From contig NC_084489.1 in the NCBI RefSeq assembly GCF_030035675.1, positions 23,833,501 through 23,897,500 on the forward strand: a stretch of 64,000 bases of DNA, read 5' to 3'. The notes under the pieces are model-generated. The model made no database searches. It was not told where the DNA came from and was given only the letters and a program-made list of their open reading frames with translations. A program made the position numbers and the translations under genes. Origin of the DNA: Rhineura floridana (taxonomy: Eukaryota; Chordata; Lepidosauria; Squamata; Rhineuridae). Of the stretch, positions 54,040 through 64,000 are shown piece by piece; within the stretch, counting starts at the first letter, position 1; every line of letters begins with the position of its first letter.

Positions 54040-54155
54040 CATTCTTCAATCTTTTGTCCCCAGATGCGGTTGGACAGCAAATTCCAACATTCCCTTGGCT
54101 GAGTTGTATGATGGGAGTTGTAGTCCAACAACGCCTGGAGACACAAGGTTCAAGA
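54040..54155. repeat. hAT-like MITE
   Basis: Motifs ttcaatcttttgtccccaga and gagttgtagtccaacaacgc with inverted partners. Moderately worn. Confidence 0.55.
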
Positions 54156-54254
54156 AAAATGTTTTACAGAATGGCTGCTGCAGATGGGTAGCTAAAACAT
54201 ATTCAGCATTTTGGGTAAAGTTTAGTTTTGGTAAGCTGTTTCACTATATTGGAG

Positions 54255-54345
54255 AAATTTGGGGTGGTATTCAACGCTAGTCCTATTCAGAGTAGACCCA
54301 CTGAAGTTAATTAACATGACTAATTTAAGTTCATTAATTTCAATG
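54255..54345. repeat. Short palindromic MITE
   Basis: It reads ggtggtattcaacgctagtc and cagagtagacccactgaagt, like the copy at 11000, but only one arm is kept well. Confidence 0.5.
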
Positions 54346-54687
54346 AGTCCTTGGAGTTTTTCTTTGGAGGTATGTTACGTTACTTCTTTACTTTAAAAGT
54401 TTACATAGTCCCTTTCTACCAATTGCTGGTGTCAAAGGCAGCGAGCACAAATATTAAAACAGCAGCTAAACACTGAAAACAGCTAAAAAATTAGAAACAC
54501 ACATCTTTATATTTAATTGAATGCTTTGCATTGGTTTTTAATAACTACACTCAGTTAATACTAATTGTTATAGGCTTACCCTATTACAACTCTTTTCTTA
54601 TATCTTGAGTTGGATCTCAGATTGAAGCTTCTGTGTTTTTTGGAGATAAATAACACAGCCATTAAAAAAACCTGGACAATAACTTGT

Positions 54688-54778
54688 CAGTGCAATCCTA
54701 TAACTGTCTATTCAGAAGAAAGCCCCATTGAGTTCAATGGGGCTTACCGCCAAATATGCAGATAAAGATTGCAGTTCT
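54688..54778. repeat. Short palindromic MITE
   Basis: Ends cagtgcaatcctataactgt and gataaagattgcagttctgt are inverted around 'ccattgagttcaatgggg'. Confidence 0.65.
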
Positions 54779-54862
54779 GTGAATGTGGGGTGGTGTTGCC
54801 GTTTGTTTGAATGTTTATGCCATGTTTTTTCAGGAAAATTGACCTTATTCAAATGTACCATG

Positions 54863-54918
54863 TTTATTTCAAACAAAAAACTAGACTAAGAAAAATCAGT
54901 TGCATTAAAGCGTTTATT
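54863..54918 (-). terminator. candidate poly(A) signals of the COL6A4-like gene
   Basis: Two AATAAA hexamers occur on the minus strand, at 54918-54913 and 54868-54863, about 470 and 520 bases past the stop codon. They are the first canonical hexamers I noticed downstream of the Kunitz exon. The choice is not proven; either would give a 3' UTR of about 0.5 kb. Confidence 0.4.
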
Positions 54919-55388
54919 ACTAGATCTTGTAATTTTACATCTTGTCATAAGCAGAGAAGTTGTACTAGTCATAGCATTGTGTCAGTGGCAATCCAGAGCT
55001 AATTTACAAATGTCTGAGGTGTTATTGTTTTTCTCCTGTATAAGGTGCACATCTTGGTAACCTCTTCAGTCACAAAAGCACTTCCTTAGTCCACAACATA
55101 GGTGACCATAATCCACGTCTGCCACTACGCTACAGAGAAGTGGCTCTGTTATTAATCTATCATAGCAGAAAAACAACAAAACATAAGCTCTTGTGGACTA
55201 GACAGTTTATGTCAAAATAAATCTGTTCAATCTTTAAAGTGCCACAAGACTCTTTGTTGTTATCTGAACAGATATCAGATAAGAACAAATTTCCTCTCTA
55301 TGACCTGCTTTATGTGAGGTTGGATTTAGTTCACCTCTTTCCTTTAGTGGTTAACTAGGAAAATAGCTTATGGCTGGCACTTTCCACA

Positions 55389-55561
55389 CTAGGATGCTTC
55401 AATGCATAAAGCTTCACATTCTTCTCGAGTTTCAAATCTATTTGTGTTCCCTCCACAGCCACCATACCAGAACTGAGAGCATATGTCCAGTTTTTTGTCA
55501 AAATACCACTTCAGAGTGTAATCTTCGCATTCACCACTATCCATATTCACAGTGCAAGCAT
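55389..55561 (-). CDS. COL6A4: COL6A4-like terminal exon: Kunitz/BPTI domain and stop
   Basis: The exon begins after acceptor 'tttttcctag' in phase 1 and ends in TAG at 55391-55389. It encodes a complete Kunitz domain: all six cysteines are present with normal spacing, with the signature FWYGGCGGNTNRF and the closing EECEALC. It resembles the C5 Kunitz domain of alpha3(VI), including the LKWYFD stretch. The residue after the second cysteine (the P1 position of inhibitory Kunitz domains) is Glu, unlike the Lys or Arg of trypsin inhibitors, so protease inhibition is unlikely. In alpha3 the matching domain is the source of a cleaved C-terminal peptide; whether alpha4 behaves the same is unknown. 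The preceding intron is about 4.1 kb. Confidence 0.92.
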
Positions 55562-58500
55562 CTAGGAAAAAACAAAAGGCTTCTTGGTTAACTATGTGAA
55601 ATCTGTGGCACACATACCTTTTTCAAGTATAGCAGAAAATGGAGAGGTAGGGATACAGTTCATTATTTAGAAATACCCTCTCATATGTACAGTTGCTAAC
55701 AGTATGAAGCAAATTTAATGAAAGATCTCAATGTTCACAAGGGCCCAGTGATTAGAAAAGAAACTAGATATTGCTGCAGCAGTTGCTTAGTCTTTCTCTG
55801 TATCAGGCTTTGGTTTGGAGCCAAACACAGCTCTGGATGACAGCCTACCAGGAGCTCAACAAACCACCTTGTTTTGCTCCTTGCTTGGAACTACAAAACA
55901 AGGTGGCTGGAAGGCCACAATATATAGGTTATGTCTTATGTTTTCCTTGATGAGGAACAAGAGCTCCTGGGGTTCTGTAGAGTAAAGACATGCTCTATTC
56001 CAATCCTTAATTCTATTTATTTTATTTTAAGCTACAGTTATTTAACATTCTACTCTTCACTCCAGACTACTAAAGTAGGTTACAACAATTAAAAACAACA
56101 AACAAATACAAGTAATAAGGATGGTTAAAAAAAACAGCATAAAAGACACTGCATAAAATCAGAGCACAGGAGTGAAAGATCAAAAAAGCTGAGGCAAACA
56201 GAAATGTCTTCACCTGGCTCTGAAAAGACACAAAACTTAGCACCAGGCAAGCCTCCTTGGAAACAGTATTCTAAAGCCTGGATGCCACAACTGAAAAGGC
56301 CCTCTCCTATCAGAACCTGCCATACTTCTGTAGGTGGTGGGGGGGGATCAGAATGACCTTAATACTCAGAAAGTTAAGGTACCCAGGTCCCAACCCATGT
56401 AATGCTTTAAAGGTAAAAACCAGCACTCTGAATTGTGCTGCTGTTTCAGCCAGTTCTGAAGACTGACAAGGTATGTTCCATTCATTTGGTCTCAGTCAGG
56501 AATTGTGCCACTGTATTTTAAACCAACTGCAGTTTCTGAGTAGTCTTCAAAGGCAGAACCATGTACATCCCATTACAGTAGTCTAAATGAGATATTACCA
56601 GACCATGAATAACTACAGTCAGACTGTCTTTGTCTAGGAATGGCTTCGTCTATTTATGGGCCTTTGAACATTATGAAGGGCATTTATTCCAAATCATAAA
56701 AAGACTTTAAAGAATGAGCAATATCATACTTGCACATTCCAAAAAGTTCTCAAATAGAAAGCAGCATTAACAAGTCAAACTTCTTGCCATACTTTTTCTG
56801 TAATATTCAAAGAGGGAGTTCACTCTGTCTTTCATGCTGGCAATAACCTCAAGACTCCTCTCCAATTTTGTAAGTATCTCCTGGCCCTTAAGTTGGGAGG
56901 AGGATCTCCTTAGAGAGTAGTATGGAAGGCCAGAGCATGATTTTGCAAGCTATTTCATCTTGTGCCCAGCCTATGTCTTGCATTGTCCTTTTTCTAATCA
57001 GTTCATCTTTTCCATTATTGTCATCATTATCGTCAACATCATCATCACTAAATGAGATCAGGAGAAGTGGTCATATTTGTGGGCCTGTCAATGAGTGTTG
57101 CTAATTGTGTAGGGGGGCCCATATGAAACTCTCTCCCCCTGGTAGCTCAATGGCCACAACATTAATGGGCTTTCACCATTAATTGATGGTGAAAATCCAT
57201 CAATTTTTAAAAGCTCCTTGGAGGATGACTTGATTTTTCTCCCACTTGGCTTTCTTTCATACTGTTGTGAAATGTAAGGACATTGTTATTCATTATTATA
57301 AATGTTTTGGTTGACTTCCATGACATTTTATTGATTTTGTTTGTTATTGATGTATACTTTTATGGAAACCGCTTTGAAATGTCTATGACAAAGTGGTATA
57401 TAGGCAAATAAAATAAACAAATATATAATGAACATATACATAAACAACAGCTTGAAACCATATTGTATATGTAGCAGACTTGTGAACATCCCCTTCATCT
57501 AACTTCCACAGAATTTCAGTTGACTAATGGAAGTAATGTGATTATAGGAGACATCATGACATAAGCTTAGATGTAATGAAAGATGGGGCTGGGCTGATAT
57601 CTAAGTTAGTCTACAAAATCCAGTCTTTCCAATGACTTCTGTGTACACCAGGAATGAGCAGCCTGTAGCCTATTTTTATGTGGACTTTGGCCTTATTTCA
57701 AAATACCCCTGCAAGTGATCAGTTCAGACCTCTGGCAAGAGCAATCTGCTCCTCTCCTGGCAGCCTGCTGGGTGGGGAGGAAGAGGGGGAGTAAGTGAAG
57801 TGGATGTCAGAAGTAGAGAGAGAGAGAAGAGAGTGGATTGCTCACTTATGGATCTGGACCTGCCCACCAATGGCTTCAACCTCATCCACTGCTGGCATGT
57901 GGCCTCTGACAATTTACCCCCAAGGGAATCCAGCCCTCAGCAGAAAAACAGTATACATTATGGTCCAGCTACTGTGTTACCATCCTACTGTTTCTTAGCA
58001 CTCACCAATACACAACAGGCTAGCTGTGGAAACTGTTAGAATGGGAGGTGCATTGCACTCTATTTCCATTCACGGCTCTTCATTGTGATTCGTAAAGGGT
58101 TTGTAATATACAAGTACATGGCCTTGGACAGCAGGGCCATCCCAAAATTTCACTTAAAGACAAGCTAGCCTAATTGCCCTTCCCTTGATGGCATCCCTAT
58201 AAATGACTGCAAGTGTGCAAAGCAACAACATCTTTTCTTTTTAAAAATAAAAACAGCTATGATGGACAATACATTTTTGAAGCAAATTGGAAATCACTTA
58301 GGTAGGAGTGCTTGCTTTTTAGCTGACTGCTTTCCCAATGGTCTTCAATGGCCCCAGATCAGTGTAAAAAGTATAAGAAAGTCAGCTTAAATGAGCTGTC
58401 ATCTGCAGCCTTTATTTTTGTCAGGGAATGATAAACTCGTCTTAAATAAGTTGTTCAATTCTCTCTAAGTAAGAAATACACAAATAAGATTTCACTAATG

Positions 58501-61500
58501 CTGGGCTAAAACATCTGCTGGGAGCATGACACAGCTGCTCAATGGCTTGGCTCCTGCTACCAGAAACAAGTCAACTGATAGTTAACCCCGATCCCTCCCG
58601 AGATCCAGGTTGTGAGCACACTAGTCACCTAGAGCAAAGCGTTTCCATTGGACACACCTGGAGGAGAATGGGTTGATCTGCCAATCAACTGCAAAATCAG
58701 TTTGAAGCAATTTTTTAAGAAATGCACTCAAGCTGATCAGACCAGGTTTTACAGTAAAAAGGGGTAGGGTTTGACTAGCATCACGTGCCCCCATTTCCAG
58801 AAAAAAAAGAGGTGGAGACGCACTGGAACTGGAAGAACAATAAGTTGCCCTATTTTGATCAGAAGAAGCCCCATAAATAACCTCAATGTGCTAAGAGTTA
58901 AAAATACCTCTTCAGATTTGGGAACTCATTTAAAGCCAAGCTGACAAAGACAAGTTATTTTTTACTTGTGGGCTGTTATCACAGACACCGCTTACATCAT
59001 CTTTAATTAAACACCTGGGGTAGAATCCAAAGGTTGCCTTCCATGGAATTGTGTATGTGGCAGCAGGGAGGGAGTACACTGACTTGAGCATCACCACATA
59101 AATAAAAGCGTAACTTTGGTAAGCATGTGAGCCATATTCCTTAGAAATACCACAGGAAAGTTCCCACCTCAAGAAGAAGGCCCAAATACTGTTTATTTGC
59201 AGTAAAGATGTGACAGACATGGGAATGAATGCCGCCATTTAGATTCCACACGGAAACCAATTTGGCAGAGAACCATACTGCTTGCTGCAATCCATCCCAG
59301 AGTTTTGGCAGAACAGATTGGAGCAATGTGTAACTGCCAAGAGGAGCTGGAACTAAATATAAAGGGTGATGGATATTATAGTCAGTATGTATGTAAGTAT
59401 GTAGTGGTTAAGGTGTTGGACTACAACCTAGGAGACCAGGGTTTGAATCGCCACACAGCCATGAAGCTCACTGGGTGACCTTGGGCCAGTCACTGCCTCT
59501 CAGTCTCAGAGGAAGGCAATGCTAAACCCCCTCTGAATACCTCTTACCATGAAACCCTATTCATAGGGTCGCCGTAAGTCAAAATCGACTTGAAGGCAGT
59601 CCATTTCCATTTCATGTATATCAATATGTATACTGACACACATACACACACACAACACACACACATACACATACCTCCTGTTCTTTGTACTAGCTTAAAA
59701 TATTCTTCATCCTGTGTTTTCTTGGCACCTTGAACATTGATATCTGTGAAATCCTCATGCTCTTTATAATCATACAGCTTCTCTTCTTCTCTGTACTCAG
59801 TGGGTTCTTGGGTGGCCTCCATAATTTTTTCTCGCATGTTCTTTCTGGGTAACTTTGATGGTCGCAAAGTGTCATTGTAAACTATTTCAGGGAAAAGAAT
59901 CCTAAAAAGAGGAATGGTTTGAGGAGGGGAGGGAATACCATTTTAGATACAAGATATACTGAAAAATGTGCCCAAAATTCATTGACACAAATTATTGCTC
60001 AACTTAGGCTTTCTGCATCTGCTAAACCCAATATAAGTTTTTGTCGTTTTCTCCCAGGAGAGAGGAACAGAACTTTTGTACCTGTCAGTTGTCCTTATTA
60101 GCTGCTGATAAGTGTCTCCTCGATCCAAGCTTTCACATTCTTCCTGCAGGCCTGGAGGAGGATAAGGATTCATTTCTCCTGTAGGAAAAGAAAGGGAAAG
60201 GGAAGCACAAAGTAAGCACACAGTTCTCCAGGTAAGGTGAAACTTAAAACATGGACATCTGTAGAATATGGCATTAGGGACCTTTAGATTTATAACAGGG
60301 GTAGGGAACCTTTGGCCCTCCAAATGTTTTCAAACTACAGCTCCCATCAGCCCTAGCAATCCATGGATGACAGAATTCAACAGCATCTGGAGGGCCAAAG
60401 GCTCCTCACACCCTTTTTATAATCTTTGGACACACAGGGCTATCCATAAATATGTTGAATTTTAAATCCTGCTTCAAATACTGCTGAACTGATGTTGTGA
60501 ATTACAGTTCAATTCTTGCTCCAAAGCAACAGCAATAAAGATTTAGGAATGATACATCCAGAAAGCATAGACTGAAGCGTCTGCATAATCCTGTTTAGTA
60601 TGCTACAGCTTCTGTGAGTATTTGCTTTGTTTTTTAAAGCAAGGGCACCCTGAAAAATACTTGGATGCAAACTTTGTAGCCTCTTCTAAAGAAGCTTGAT
60701 GGACGTTAGTTTCATACACTAACACCAGCTACAAGGCTGTCCCGCACCAAGAAAAGCTACATATTGAGATCAACTACATATATTGATTAAGAATGCAGTC
60801 CTATACATACTTACTCAGAACTGAGTCTCATGGTGTTCAGTGGGCTGCAATCCTATGCCCACTTACCTGGAAGTATGCCCCAATAAAATCCATGGGACTT
60901 ATTTGTGAATAGCCATGTATAGAATTGCATTATAAGAGTATCATCTATCATATCAATTGATTGAGGAAGGTTTATATAAGATGCAAGTGGCCACCTGGAA
61001 CGGCAGATAAACAACCCATAGGACAGACTCACCCAGTTGCCCCATAAAAGGAAGCAAACCAAACGGCATAACCCTTACGTTTTAAAAGATTTAAGAAGGC
61101 TCGACTAAATTGCAGAGCATATGGCAATTCAAGTTTATCAACCCTGCCCAGCTGCAATAGATGCTGCTCCACTGGAACACTGGAGAGTTCTGTCATCTCT
61201 GCATCATCAACTCCACTTCCAAGCGCTAAGGTGAACATGGTGAATCCTTGGCATTTTGCTTCTAGTGACATTTTTCTCAGCTTCTCCCTGTCCCAGGAAC
61301 TTGTCTGGCTCCCAAGTATTGTAAATATGACTCTGTGTTTCCTTGGCCTGGGGGCTTCCCAGAACACATTATTAACTGCCCACTCTAGAGCATGTCCTAC
61401 GGCTGATGGACCTTCCAGCTGGTGAACAGATTCGTCAATGTGCATTTTCATCAGGTTTTTATTGTTGTATGTGACCAAATCAAACTCTTCAGACACGGCG

Positions 61501-61750
61501 CTTGATAACCTGTCGACTGTGAAATTTCGTGGAGCATGTTGCACCAATGCCACCCTTGCCCCTCCATCCGACTCCAAAGGCAGGGAAGCAATAACAAAAC
61601 AATCCAACATGTTGCTCACAAATGCCTTCATCGTCTCAAAGTCCTCACTCCCGACATTTTGGGAACTATCCAGGATGTAGGTTATGTCCATGTTAATTAT
61701 AATGGGAGGGGGAACAGTCACTTCACATTCAGGAGCTGGGTTACACTTAT
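55389..61750 (-). CDS. COL6A4: COL6A4-like gene, 3' end (C2 vWA to Kunitz), partial
   Basis: Collagen VI alpha chains are secreted extracellular-matrix proteins that form beaded microfibrils. Four exons are visible in order on the minus strand: a C2-type vWA exon (61750-61079), two exons of charged unique sequence (60178-60082 and 59901-59675) and a Kunitz exon (55561-55389) with the TAG stop. Splice phases agree throughout (1, 1, 2, 1) and no in-frame stop occurs before the terminal one. The combination of C2 vWA, unique region and terminal Kunitz domain is the known layout of the alpha4(VI) chain; alpha3 also ends in Kunitz but has an intervening fibronectin III domain, not seen here. The C1 domain, triple helix and N-terminal half must lie beyond base 64000. 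A second collagen VI gene follows in the same orientation, as expected for the COL6A4-COL6A5-COL6A6 cluster known from mammals. The gene looks functional within the window. Confidence 0.8.
55995..56650. mobile_element. LINE-derived 3'-region remnant
   Basis: The left end looks like a reversed LINE 3' terminus (tttattttaagctacag ... aaagtaggttacaac). The rest, with 'aaccagcactctgaattgtg' and 'ataactacagtcagactgtc', is similar to 3' parts of L2/CR1-type elements, but I found no clear peptide. Confidence 0.45.
57280..57420 (+). mobile_element. L2/CR1-type LINE 3' end
   Basis: The stretch ends tatggaaaccgctttgaaat, then gtggtatataggcaaataaa, the typical LINE end. Confidence 0.65.
59400..59616 (+). 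mobile_element. tRNA-derived SINE, near full length
   Basis: It reads tgtagtggttaaggtgttgg, 'ccagggtttgaatcgccaca', 'ccttgggccagtcactgcct' and cgacttgaaggcagtccatt, ending in ttccatttc. Same family as the copy at 34051. Confidence 0.82.
59626..59670 (+). repeat. (CA)n microsatellite next to a COL6A4 splice donor
   Basis: An interrupted CA run ends within a few bases of the donor of the 59675-59901 exon. Confidence 0.85.
59675..59901 (-). CDS. COL6A4: COL6A4-like exon: acidic unique region
   Basis: This 227-bp exon has acceptor 'cctttttag' and donor 'gtatgtgta'; it enters in phase 2 and leaves in phase 1, which fits the Kunitz exon. The peptide is charged and hydrophilic (for example ATQEPTEYREEEKLYDYKE), with no predicted fold from sequence alone. 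It is probably a flexible linker before the Kunitz domain. A CA-repeat (59626-59670) lies directly inside the downstream intron, a few bases from the donor, which could make the donor context variable between individuals. Confidence 0.72.
60082..60178 (-). CDS. COL6A4: COL6A4-like exon: linker after C2 domain
   Basis: This 97-bp exon runs from acceptor 'tttcctgtag-type' sequence (read as ttcctacag on the minus strand) to donor 'gtacaaaag'. It starts in phase 1 and ends in phase 2, matching both neighbours. The peptide begins REMNPYPPPGLQEECESLD and ends QQLIRTTDR. It has no domain I recognise and belongs to the unique region between C2 and the Kunitz domain. It is supported mainly by phase agreement and splice sites. 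Confidence 0.7.
60297..60413. repeat. hAT-like MITE
   Basis: Ends caggggtagggaacctttgg and gagggccaaaggctcctcac, with the core 'ttcaaactacagctcccatc'. It lies in the COL6A4-like intron. Confidence 0.65.
60787..60935. repeat. Short palindromic MITE(s)
   Basis: Two joined arms: tgcagtcctatacatactta and 'gggctgcaatcctatgccca' with atgtatagaattgcattata at the right. Probably one element next to or inside another. Confidence 0.55.
61079..61750 (-). CDS. COL6A4: COL6A4-like exon: C2 von Willebrand A domain
   Basis: This 672-bp exon has an acceptor 'cttccacag' before the first base and a donor 'gtaagg' after 61079, phase 1 on both sides. It encodes a short Cys/Pro-rich linker (CNPAPECEVTVPPP) and then a vWA fold starting MDITYILDSSQNVGSEDF. 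The middle carries GHALEWAVNNVFWEAP and KHRVIFTILG, and the end LLQLGRVDKLELPYALQF, all in the positions expected for the C2 domain of alpha4/5/6(VI) chains. The MIDAS motif reads D-S-S-Q-N instead of DxSxS, so metal-dependent ligand binding is doubtful; degenerate MIDAS motifs are common in collagen VI C-terminal domains. The linker is typical of the C1-C2 junction, so C1 should be the next exon upstream, outside the window. Confidence 0.85.
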
Positions 61751-63292
61751 CTGTGGAAGAAGCATTAAACAGTAATTAATTCTATGGAGTAGCTAATGAG
61801 ATGTGTTTACGCACTATTCACTTGTTGCTTTGCTTCTCTTTTAAAAGTATTTCTAACAAATGATATCTAAATGCTCACTATTTGACACAGAACAGTCTAC
61901 ACAGGACCAAACATCTTTATAGTGTACATTTATATGAATATATTATATTGTCTATATATTTATGCTCCTCTCAAAAAGATCCAAGCTAATGGAGAGCATG
62001 GTAATGAACTTTAATTACTGGAGGTATTATTTTATTTATAGCCCAATATATTGAGGCCTCACTCAGAGATAGGAGCTATGCTTGGATTAACGACTTCAGA
62101 AATTTTTTAGTTGGTTAAGTTGATATCCTGTCCTTCATTTTGAGTCTGTCCCTTAAAGCAGCCTCCAAGGTAATAATACAAATACACATCATTAAAGTAT
62201 CTGATACTCAAAAACAGAAAAATGGCAAAATCCAAACAAATCATAAGCCAGTATCAAAACAGAAAATTAGGCAATCCTCATAAAGAGCAGATGTTACAAA
62301 AAAGATGCATTTTTACCAGATGTTTAGAAAGTAATGTTGCAAGTAGTCAATTAATAAGTTAGATTAAGCATTTTTAAACATTCTCATTGACTAAACAGGC
62401 ATCCTGACCCAAAAGACATCCTGACGCCAAAAGAATCTGCAATGTTTAACAATGATTTGTAAAATGCATACTTAAAAAACAGGTGGCGAGTATTCTGTAT
62501 GAGAGAAAAGGAAGAATGTGTCTTCTCAGATAACTGCTATGATATATGCATTAATCATCCAGAAGCAAAGTATTTTTTTCCTTTTGAACTATTGGTTTTG
62601 TCATATGCAAATTTATGCAGATATAATTGATTAATCAACTGAAACTCATACGATTCATCTTTCTTTAAATGAGTGACAACCATACTACAAATGAGCAACA
62701 ATGGATGGGATGTACAAACAGATATAATTATACAGCCACAAGAGTGGCTCTATACTATAGTCAGCATGGATTTTTGCATTCTGCAATGTTAAATTGAAAA
62801 TACCCCCATGCCATTCTGATGCTTCCCATAAGCTCATTTCAAAACAAAACCTTACAAAACTTATAGTCCTGAACTCAGAAACGCTTGCTTAACAACCCTC
62901 TAAATTTTCATGGTGATACACAAAACAGTCAGAGAGAATTGAGAGTTCAAAGTGTAAAAAGAAAGAGAGAGAAACCAGACCCCTTTTGGACTTTTTTCGG
63001 TCAGAGTTCTCATAATCTGTTGAAATTCATTAAAAATCAGCCATGTTCATAGAGTACCTGCAGTCTTATTACTGACCCTGCCCCATACTCTGACCTTCAT
63101 CTTCTACAGGTTAAAAGTTAAAAAAAATGCCTGGCAATTTTTAATTAATTTAAATTTTTTAGCATTGAACTCAATGATAATGTTGGGCATGCTCAGAAAG
63201 AACTAACTGTCAGTGTTCTAAAAGCCAGACTCACAGCTGCTGGGCTTGCCTAATCAGGGGGCCACACCCACACCAGACCTTTATTTCACTTG
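61751..63292. other. COL6A4-like intron, no feature seen besides a LINE remnant
   Basis: No further vWA or collagen exon is visible on the minus strand up to the right edge, so the C1 domain exon is outside the window. Confidence 0.5.
62020..62330 (-). mobile_element. LINE 3' end remnant, reversed
   Basis: The stretch starts ggaggtattattttatttat and 'agttgatatcctgtccttca', a reversed LINE end, followed by A-rich decay. Confidence 0.45.
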
Positions 63293-63515
63293 AGACAGTC
63301 ATGGCTTCCACCAAAGAATCCTGGGAAGTGTAGTTTGTGAAGGGTGCTGAGAGGAGGCTCCTATTCCCCTGACAGAGCTCCAGTGGCAAGAGTGGTTTAA
63401 CAGTCAGCTGCTTTGACTTCAGCTCTGTGAGGGGAACAAGGCCTCTCCTAGGAACTCTCAGCACCCTTCACTAACTAAACTTCCCAGGATTCTTTGGGAG
63501 AAGCCATGACTATGT
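63293..63515. repeat. Fold-back MITE with about 55-bp arms
   Basis: Left arm tcatggcttccaccaaagaa and 'cctgggaagtgtagtttgtg', right arm ctaaacttcccaggattctt and 'tgggagaagccatgac' are inverted. One arm is also seen, broken, at 43450-43515. Confidence 0.78.
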
Positions 63516-63654
63516 AAAGGAAAATATGGTATGGATGTGGCCAGGGACAGCTTTGGTTTAAGTTTGGGTGGGAGGCTACATATGCCTGCTGTAGAATAAA
63601 AGGGTGGGGAAACCTTGAAAAGCAATGATGCTGTTCACAATGTTTTCCTTTTGG

Positions 63655-64000
63655 AAAGGAAAGAGGCTTCCCCTCTTCCAATATCCTTCCCTTCCCCCTC
63701 CCCTCCCCCTTCCTCCTTCCTGCCCTCCTCCTCCCTCCCTGCCCCTCCCCCAGATCAGTTTCACCTATCCTAAGCATCATTGTACAGGAGTAAATCCCAC
63801 TGAACTCAAAAAGCATGCAAATGATCAAACCTGCCCTCCCCTCCTCCCCTCCCTCTTGCCCCTTCCCTCCCCCTTCCTTCACCCATCCTTCCACTCTTCC
63901 ATCCCCTTCCAAACCCCTCCTACCCCCTCCCCTTCCAAACCCCTCCTACTCCCTCCCCTTCCAATCCCCTCCTTCCTCCTCCCCCTCCTTCTGCTCCCCC
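63655..64000 (+). repeat. Polypyrimidine tract (C/T-rich on +)
   Basis: Most of the last 345 bases are C and T on the plus strand, in units like cccctccccttcc, with one ordinary stretch at about 63750-63830. It lies in the COL6A4-like intron and runs to the window edge. Confidence 0.85.

Larger units (their letters stand above)
40365..54862. other. Intergenic region between the two collagen VI genes
   Basis: About 14.5 kb separates the poly(A) region of the COL6A4-like gene from the first coding exon of the next gene. Outside the repeats listed, the stretches 44800-46750, 47920-49400 and 49560-50890 show nothing I can name. A non-coding first exon and the promoter of the COL6A5-like gene must be somewhere to the right of 40364. 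I found no CpG island. Confidence 0.5.

Noticed and set aside
63475-63912. 145-codon Gly/Arg/Glu-rich minus-strand frame, superficially collagen-like
   Set aside because: It is translated polypurine repeat; glycine is not at every third residue.

Overview
This is a vertebrate nuclear window, almost certainly from a squamate reptile (lizard or snake). The host signal is spliced collagen VI coding sequence on the minus strand, with vWA, Gly-X-Y and Kunitz exons and consensus splice sites. The squamate signal is the repeats: a near-complete Sauria-type SINE ending in the BovB-like tail 'gacacctttacctttacc', several other tRNA-derived SINEs, L2/CR1-type LINE 3' ends, and many short hAT-like elements. 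No species call is possible from sequence alone.

Two collagen VI genes lie head to tail on the minus strand. The right one (61750 down to 55389) is the 3' end of a COL6A4-like gene: a C2-type vWA exon, two exons of unique acidic sequence and a terminal Kunitz exon with the stop. A C-terminal Kunitz domain behind the two C-terminal vWA domains is what separates the alpha4(VI) chain from alpha5 and alpha6. About 15 kb downstream a second gene begins (signal peptide at 40338) and runs off the left edge. It has seven N-terminal vWA units (N7 to N2 each in one exon of about 560-620 bp, N1 split over three or four exons), then the cysteine-rich junction and the first short Gly-X-Y exons. By position after COL6A4 it is most likely COL6A5; COL6A6 cannot be excluded. 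I found 17 coding exons, about 4.57 kb of CDS. Except around one damaged exon, splice phases agree from exon to exon.

The main finding is that this second gene looks freshly broken. The N5 exon has an in-frame TGA. The N2 exon has an in-frame TAA, an in-frame TGA and a 566-bp length (not a multiple of three) caused by a missing base in an A-run. The other exons are open and keep splice sites. A roughly 6-kb tyrosine-recombinase retrotransposon of the Ngaro/DIRS type (about 21.29-27.26 kb) sits only about 45 bp upstream of the damaged N2 exon's splice acceptor. Together these suggest a young unitary pseudogene or a strongly truncated gene, unless they are assembly errors.

The rest is intron and intergenic DNA made of transposon remains: hAT-like elements with 8-bp target duplications, fold-back elements, nested insertions (SINE in MITE, MITE in SINE, SINE in a TIR element), LINE 3' ends, two LTR-like fossils, a 124-bp tandem duplication and a long polypyrimidine tract at the right edge. 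I see no rRNA, functional tRNA, CRISPR or bacterial feature.
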